NCBI GenBank assembly: GCA_022496205.1
Contig: WTXD01000071.1
Coordinates: 1 to 64,000 of the forward strand
Length of the DNA stretch: 64,000 nucleotides
Source: Gloeopeniophorella convolvens
Taxonomy: Eukaryota > Basidiomycota > Agaricomycetes > Russulales
Reading direction: 5' to 3'
Below the pieces are notes generated by a model. It had not been told where the DNA came from. It saw nothing but the letters and a program-made list of their open reading frames with translations, and searched no databases. The position numbers and the translations under genes are program-made. Shown piece by piece: positions 59,571 to 64,000 of the stretch (within the stretch, counting starts at the first letter, position 1; every line of letters begins with the position of its first letter).

Positions 59571-62500
59571 ATGTCTGCCCCAACCTCGCCGTCCCCTCGC
59601 CAGCCGGGAGGAACGGTCCGCATACCTGGAAACCGCACTCCGCGCCGCGTTCAGTGGGCGAGCGCGGTCGACGTAGATGTGACCGCAGGGGGAGCACGCG
59701 ATCGCGGTCACGAAAGTGAAGAGACATCGACACACGAACTCGACGAAGCCGGTCTTAATGTGCGTAGCACTCAGTTACAAGCCGGCCTCGTCTGACGTGC
59801 GCTCTTACAGCCAACTGCGTTCCAAACCCTTGCGCACGCTCTCGAGCGTCATCGCTCGAGTTCCTTATCGCCACTTCCCAGGATATCCGTTCCTCCACAA
59901 CCCCCTCAATCGTTATCATACTCTCCATCATCCGCGGAATCATCTATACCCGCCTCCCCCAGAATCTTGACGCCCGAGATCGACGTCCCTGGCGAAGTCT
60001 TCATTGATCCGGATGAGCGTTCAGGCCTCCCAGCTCCACTCCCTGAAGGCCCGCGGAGGGAAGCCGTTTCTGATAGCGAAGCACGCGCCACTCGTGTCGT
60101 CCGCGCTCACTCCCGGAATCCCTTCTCAAAGAAGTTCTACCGTCGGCGTGACCGCCCCGCACCTCATCGCCGAAGCAAGAGCGTGGATGTGGAAGCCGTT
60201 GCCGACACGGCACCACCGACCACGCGCACGGGTGGGGGTATTCTTGCTGCACTGCTCACGCTGTACGACCGCGACTCCGACGCTGCGTCGGTGTCGGATA
60301 CAACGACTCTCGCCGAGACACCGGACCGTCGCTCACACATCTCACCAACACACTCCTTGCTCTCTCTCGCATCAACGCCAGGGAAAAAAGTGTCCAAGGC
60401 ACTGCATCTCCCCGAGGCTCGCCCACCAAAGGAGCGCAATGCTGCTGGCGTCTGGGGCCCGCTTATCGCCAGTACGGGCACGCTTATCGGCGCTGCTGCG
60501 CCAACGCACAGTACCCTCGCCCCGGATATCAAGCGACCCGGGTACCATCTTTCTCGGTACGTCCAAGCCACTTCATCAACTACTTTGTCTGAAGGTATCC
60601 TGTAGTTACTCGTTAGATAGTAAGATTCCCACCGTGCAAGGGCACCCCTCATCAAGGCCAGCAAGTATGATCATCGATGAGAACGCTCACCAACGCTCGG
60701 CATCATCGTCACAGTCCCCTACACACCCCAACACGCAAACGGATCCCTCGCCTTCAGATACCGTGCCATTACATGGGCATCGCATGAGGTGGACAGAGAC
60801 TCTGCGGGACCTGCCCAAGAGCGGATGGATGATACACCCTGGCACGGCGCCTGGCACGCCGAACACAGCGACGGACAGTGAACTTGGCTATGACGAGAAA
60901 GAGCACTTGGCTGCAGAAAAAGAGGCCGACAAACGGCGTCACATGCAAGGCCGGCGACGTGACGCGAAGAAACGACGGCGCAAAGCAGAAATCTACGTGA
61001 GTGCATGTTGGTCCTAGAGCGCCAGCTCTGTCTGACCAGCCATGAATAGATCACGCGCCACATCTCATCCATCATCTCACGACAAGCGTTCATCATGAAG
61101 CTGGCACGCGCGATGATGATGTTTGGCGGGCCGACGCATCGCCTACAAGCGCAGCTGCAAAGTACGGCACGCGTCCTGGAGATTTCGCTGTCGTGCATGT
61201 ACTTGCCGGATGTCATGCTGCTGTCATTCGATGATGAAGTCACGAGCACAAGTAACGTGAAGCTCATCCGCCAGGGCTCGGCGCTGGACCTAGGCAAGCT
61301 GCAAGATGCTCACAAAGTTTATTGGCAGGTAAGTCTGCATCATTATTATGCGAACGCTGGCTAAAAAACTAGTGCAGGTCATTCATGACGACATGTCGGT
61401 CACAGACGCGTCGGCAGCGCTGGACACGCTCATGCTTTCGAAGCCACTATATTCGCCCTGGCAACTCATCTTTTTCGGCGGCATGGCTTCTGCGTCCATC
61501 TGTAGCGTATCGTTCAACGGTTCTTTCATCGACAGCCTCATATCGTTCCCGCTTGGCGCGCTCCTTGTCGCTGTCCAACTTCTTTCAGTACGAAACGAAC
61601 TATACTCCAATATCTTTGAGTACGAGTTCCTCGCCTTTTTTCGGTACCCCGAGCTAACATAACATAGGATCACAATCGCCACACTCCTTAGTTTCCTCTC
61701 TGCCGCTCTCGCACAGACGCACCAGTTCTGTTATTCCGCCGTCGCGTCGTCTTCGGTTGTATTGATCTTGCCCGTAAGCATCCGCCTTCAATATCCTTAC
61801 TGGCCCGTCTGACTGGATTCGCGCTAGGGTTTCATTGTACTTTGTGGCTCCCTTGAACTATCATCACGGAACATAGTCTCGGGCGCCGTGCGCCTCTGTT
61901 ACGCCCTTATGTACTCAATCTTCCTCGGATTCGGCCTCGCGATCGGGGCCGAGATATACCAGAGGATGACAGGTCATCAGATCGCCGGGGGAGAGGAAGA
62001 CTATATGTGCTCGGCCAGCCACAGCAATGCCCTTTGGTACCGAAAGACACCGTCCGGCCTTTGGGGTGAGTCGCTTCGTTTTGAGAACTATTTTCGTATG
62101 TCTTACCGCTCGTCAGCTTTCTTGACTGTGCCGATGTATTCGCTGTTCTTGAGTTTGCGGAATCAAACCCCTTGGAATCGCAAGGAACTCGTGCGTCTTC
62201 TCAGACCCTTTAACCCGAGTAATTTGTTGGCTAATTATTACTGAAGGCAATCCTCGTGGCGATCTCTTGCGTAGGCTGGGTCACGAATCACTTCGTTGGC
62301 ACGAAGTTCCCGAACCAAAGCGATATCAGCGCCGCGGTTGGGTACGTCTCCCGCGTCTCTACTGCGCCCAGAGCTCACATCCGGGACTGCAGTGCATTTG
62401 CTGTGGGTGTTATAGCCAATGTGTACGGCCGCATCTTCCGAGGAAACGCTTTCATTGTCATGGTACGCCCAGCTGCCGCGCTCTCTGACCTCGTGCATTC

Positions 62501-62744
62501 CCTGACCCTCGCCTAGATCACAGGCATCCTTTTCCAGTTGCCATCTGGCTTAGGCCAAGGCGGACTTTTACATTTCGTATCGGAGCAGACCTCCGGGAGC
62601 GCGAATTCCTACGCATCGGGTTTCCAGGTCGCGCTGCAACTCATCTCCGTCTCAGTGGGTCTGACCGTCGGGCTCGGCATCTCGCTCGTGCTCGTGTTCC
62701 CTATCCTCTCGCGCCGGCGGCAAAGCGGCGTCTTCAGTCTCTGA
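59571..62744 (+). CDS. Prm10/ThrE-type multi-pass membrane protein
   Basis: The protein resembles yeast Prm10 (pheromone-regulated membrane protein) and the ThrE amino-acid exporter fold (DUF1212). The start at 59571 is MSAPTSPSPRQPGG. A long disordered, Ser/Pro-rich cytosolic part follows, ending in a basic helix (EKEADKRRHMQGRRRDAKKRRRK). The conserved domain starts after the intron near 61000: AFIMKLARAMMMFGGPTHRL, LPDVMLLSFDD, VKLIRQGSALDLGKL, HDDMSVTDASAALD, then about ten hydrophobic segments, including ICSVSFNGSFIDSLISFPLG, LILPGFIVLCGSLELSSRNIVSG and, at the end, AISCVGWVTNHF and LGISLVLVFPILSRRR. Introns of 50-60 nt interrupt the domain. The stop is at 62742-62744. The transport substrate is not known. 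Confidence 0.88.
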
Positions 62745-63356
62745 TTGCTTTGTCCTTCTTTCCCCTTCACGTTTTGCCCTCTTCTCTGCTTCCTGTTACA
62801 CATTGTACGATTCTCCTCTTAGACATCATATCTACTCTACACTGCATGCGTCTCGGACCACTACATCCATTGCATTTACTGTGATATCGCATACATCTCC
62901 ACGCATCCAAGATCGGTATATACTTAGAGTCTTCGCTTTACTTTTCCAATACCACCATGGCATCAACTTTGGGGCCGATTTCCCCCCTCTATATACTGAC
63001 CACTGCGGGCGGTGTTCTTGCAATGCTCGCAAATGGGATGCGGAAGGAGTTCACTTGAGAGTCTGGCACCATGACGGCGACAGGTTACTCGAAACCCTAA
63101 CATGAGGGATTCGACAGCGTTGACCGCCGCCGCAGGCCGCCGTGGTGATCGCATTGGTGATGTTTGGGGGTTGCATGTCAGATGATTATTCAACGCACTG
63201 GACTGTGCACTGCGAGACAAATCGATTCTGACACGCCGAAGCGCACGTTCCACACTTCTGGATGTGAACCGCGACATTTTTCGCTCTGACAGTACAACCA
63301 CACGGCGCCTAGTATAGCGCACAACTGCACCGCCGAACTACTCAACCTCTCGACCC
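62745..63356. other. Intergenic between convergent genes
   Basis: This is the 3' flank of the Prm10-type gene and of the small secreted gene. Pyrimidine-rich sequence follows the stop at 62744. No gene is supported. Confidence 0.4.
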
Positions 63357-63834
63357 TCAGCCAAAGAGACCGCCTTTCGCGCCGGTCGCACCGATGCGCG
63401 CGATGGCTTCCTGCGTGGTGTCACACGTCACGATCTGCAGAGCCCATAATGAGCGCCCACAACTCAGCATAGGATCTGACGCACCGCGCCATGGGCCCCG
63501 CCGTTCGGGAGCGCGAGGCACTGCAGGCCGGGAGCGCATGCGCTGAGGACGAGCGCGTTGTTGACGCACTGGGCGAACTTGCCATCCACGCACACGTTCG
63601 AATCACCGTTGTTGCACGGCGAGCTCGGCGTGAGCGTCGAGAACTGCAGATTGAGCGCCTGCGCGGCCTGGCCGTCCGCTTGTGGGGGTGGTGTCAGCGG
63701 GACGGAGTTGGGAGGGCGCGAGTGCGCGGCGCACCGAGCGTGGAGGAGCCCGCCTGCCGAGGGTGGGGCGCGGGCATTGCGTGCGCGGCGGTGGCCGCGA
63801 GGAGGGCGATGATAAAAGAGTGGAAGTGGACCAT
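63357..63834 (-). CDS. Small secreted CBM19-like protein
   Basis: Three exons (63735-63834, 63485-63678, 63357-63434) sum to 372 nt, 123 residues. MVHFHSFIIALLAATAAHA is a clear signal peptide, with a likely processing site before MPAPHPRQ. The mature part has the pattern CNNGDSNVCVDGKFAQCVN, then CAPGLQCLALP and TCDTTQEAIARIGATGA, which matches carbohydrate-binding module family 19-like (chitin-binding) proteins of basidiomycetes, with six cysteines for three disulfides. It probably acts in the cell wall or outside the cell. The short length, lack of a catalytic domain and secretion are typical of a wall-binding or effector-like protein; which, I cannot say. Confidence 0.83.
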
Positions 63835-64000
63835 AATAAATGACAATAGAAGAGTGTGTGGGCGGGAGAGACGAAGCGGGGAGCACCAGGCTCAAGAAAG
63901 GGCAAGTTGGCTGGGAAGTTGAAGGCGCAGACAGGAGAATAGGAACGCCCACTGTTGCTCTCTTTTTATGCAGCGATGGAGGGCGGATCTCGCGGGTGGG

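Noticed and set aside
1..64000. CRISPR arrays, prophage or bacterial operons
   Set aside because: No regularly spaced repeats; genes are intron-rich and eukaryotic throughout.

Overview
The window is a stretch of nuclear genome from a filamentous basidiomycete, most likely an agaricomycete. The genes are broken by many introns of about 50-60 nt with GTRNGT-type donors, often into very short exons. The gene set is also fungal: a group III (Nik1/Os1-type) hybrid histidine kinase, a Prm10/ThrE-type membrane protein, a NWDDDF-repeat protein that may be Byr4/Bfa1-like, a CBM19-like secreted protein, and a family that combines a Zn2Cys6-type cluster with an unrecognised N-terminal domain. No bacterial operons, CRISPR arrays or phage genes were seen. 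For six genes (PCNA, TatD, the NWDDDF protein, RNase Z, UbiA, the CBM19-like protein), for paralogue A and for the 51.9 kb gene I rebuilt the exons by hand, and the exon lengths sum to a multiple of three.

Layout. 1-3.5 kb: the gag end of a Ty1/copia retrotransposon with a frameshift in its zinc knuckle, then LTR-like repetitive DNA, then a 216-bp Tc1/mariner-type MITE (3544-3759). 4.4-9.7 kb: a multi-HAMP hybrid histidine kinase. 13.3-16.2 kb: divergent PCNA and TatD-nuclease genes sharing a 251-bp promoter with two MluI cell-cycle boxes. 16.6-20.5 kb: a large disordered NWDDDF-repeat protein. 20.7-23.5 kb: gene-free, with a small inverted-repeat element and a tRNA-like locus. 23.5-34.1 kb: three paralogues of the unrecognised family (A forward, B and C in tandem reverse) surrounding a short-chain dehydrogenase relic and an RNase Z gene with a possible mitochondrial leader. 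34.1-38.5 kb: decayed DNA with hairpins. 38.5-41.7 kb: an unrecognised helical, coiled-coil protein. 42.5-46.9 kb: a UbiA-type prenyltransferase and an MFS sugar/quinate-type transporter. 46.9-54.9 kb: mostly empty, with an aldo/keto reductase pseudogene and one short unrecognised gene. 55-58.6 kb: a phospholipase D gene with GC-AG introns and a 14-nt exon. 59.6-62.7 kb: a Prm10/ThrE-type membrane protein. 63.4-63.8 kb: a small secreted CBM19-like protein.

The genes do not form one pathway. PCNA (replication clamp), RNase Z (tRNA 3' maturation), TatD nuclease, the histidine kinase (osmotic/HOG signalling) and phospholipase D are housekeeping or signalling genes. The most unusual content is the three-member paralogue family, the roughly 105-residue charged insertion in PCNA, four GC-AG introns in two genes, and internal exons of 10 and 14 nt.
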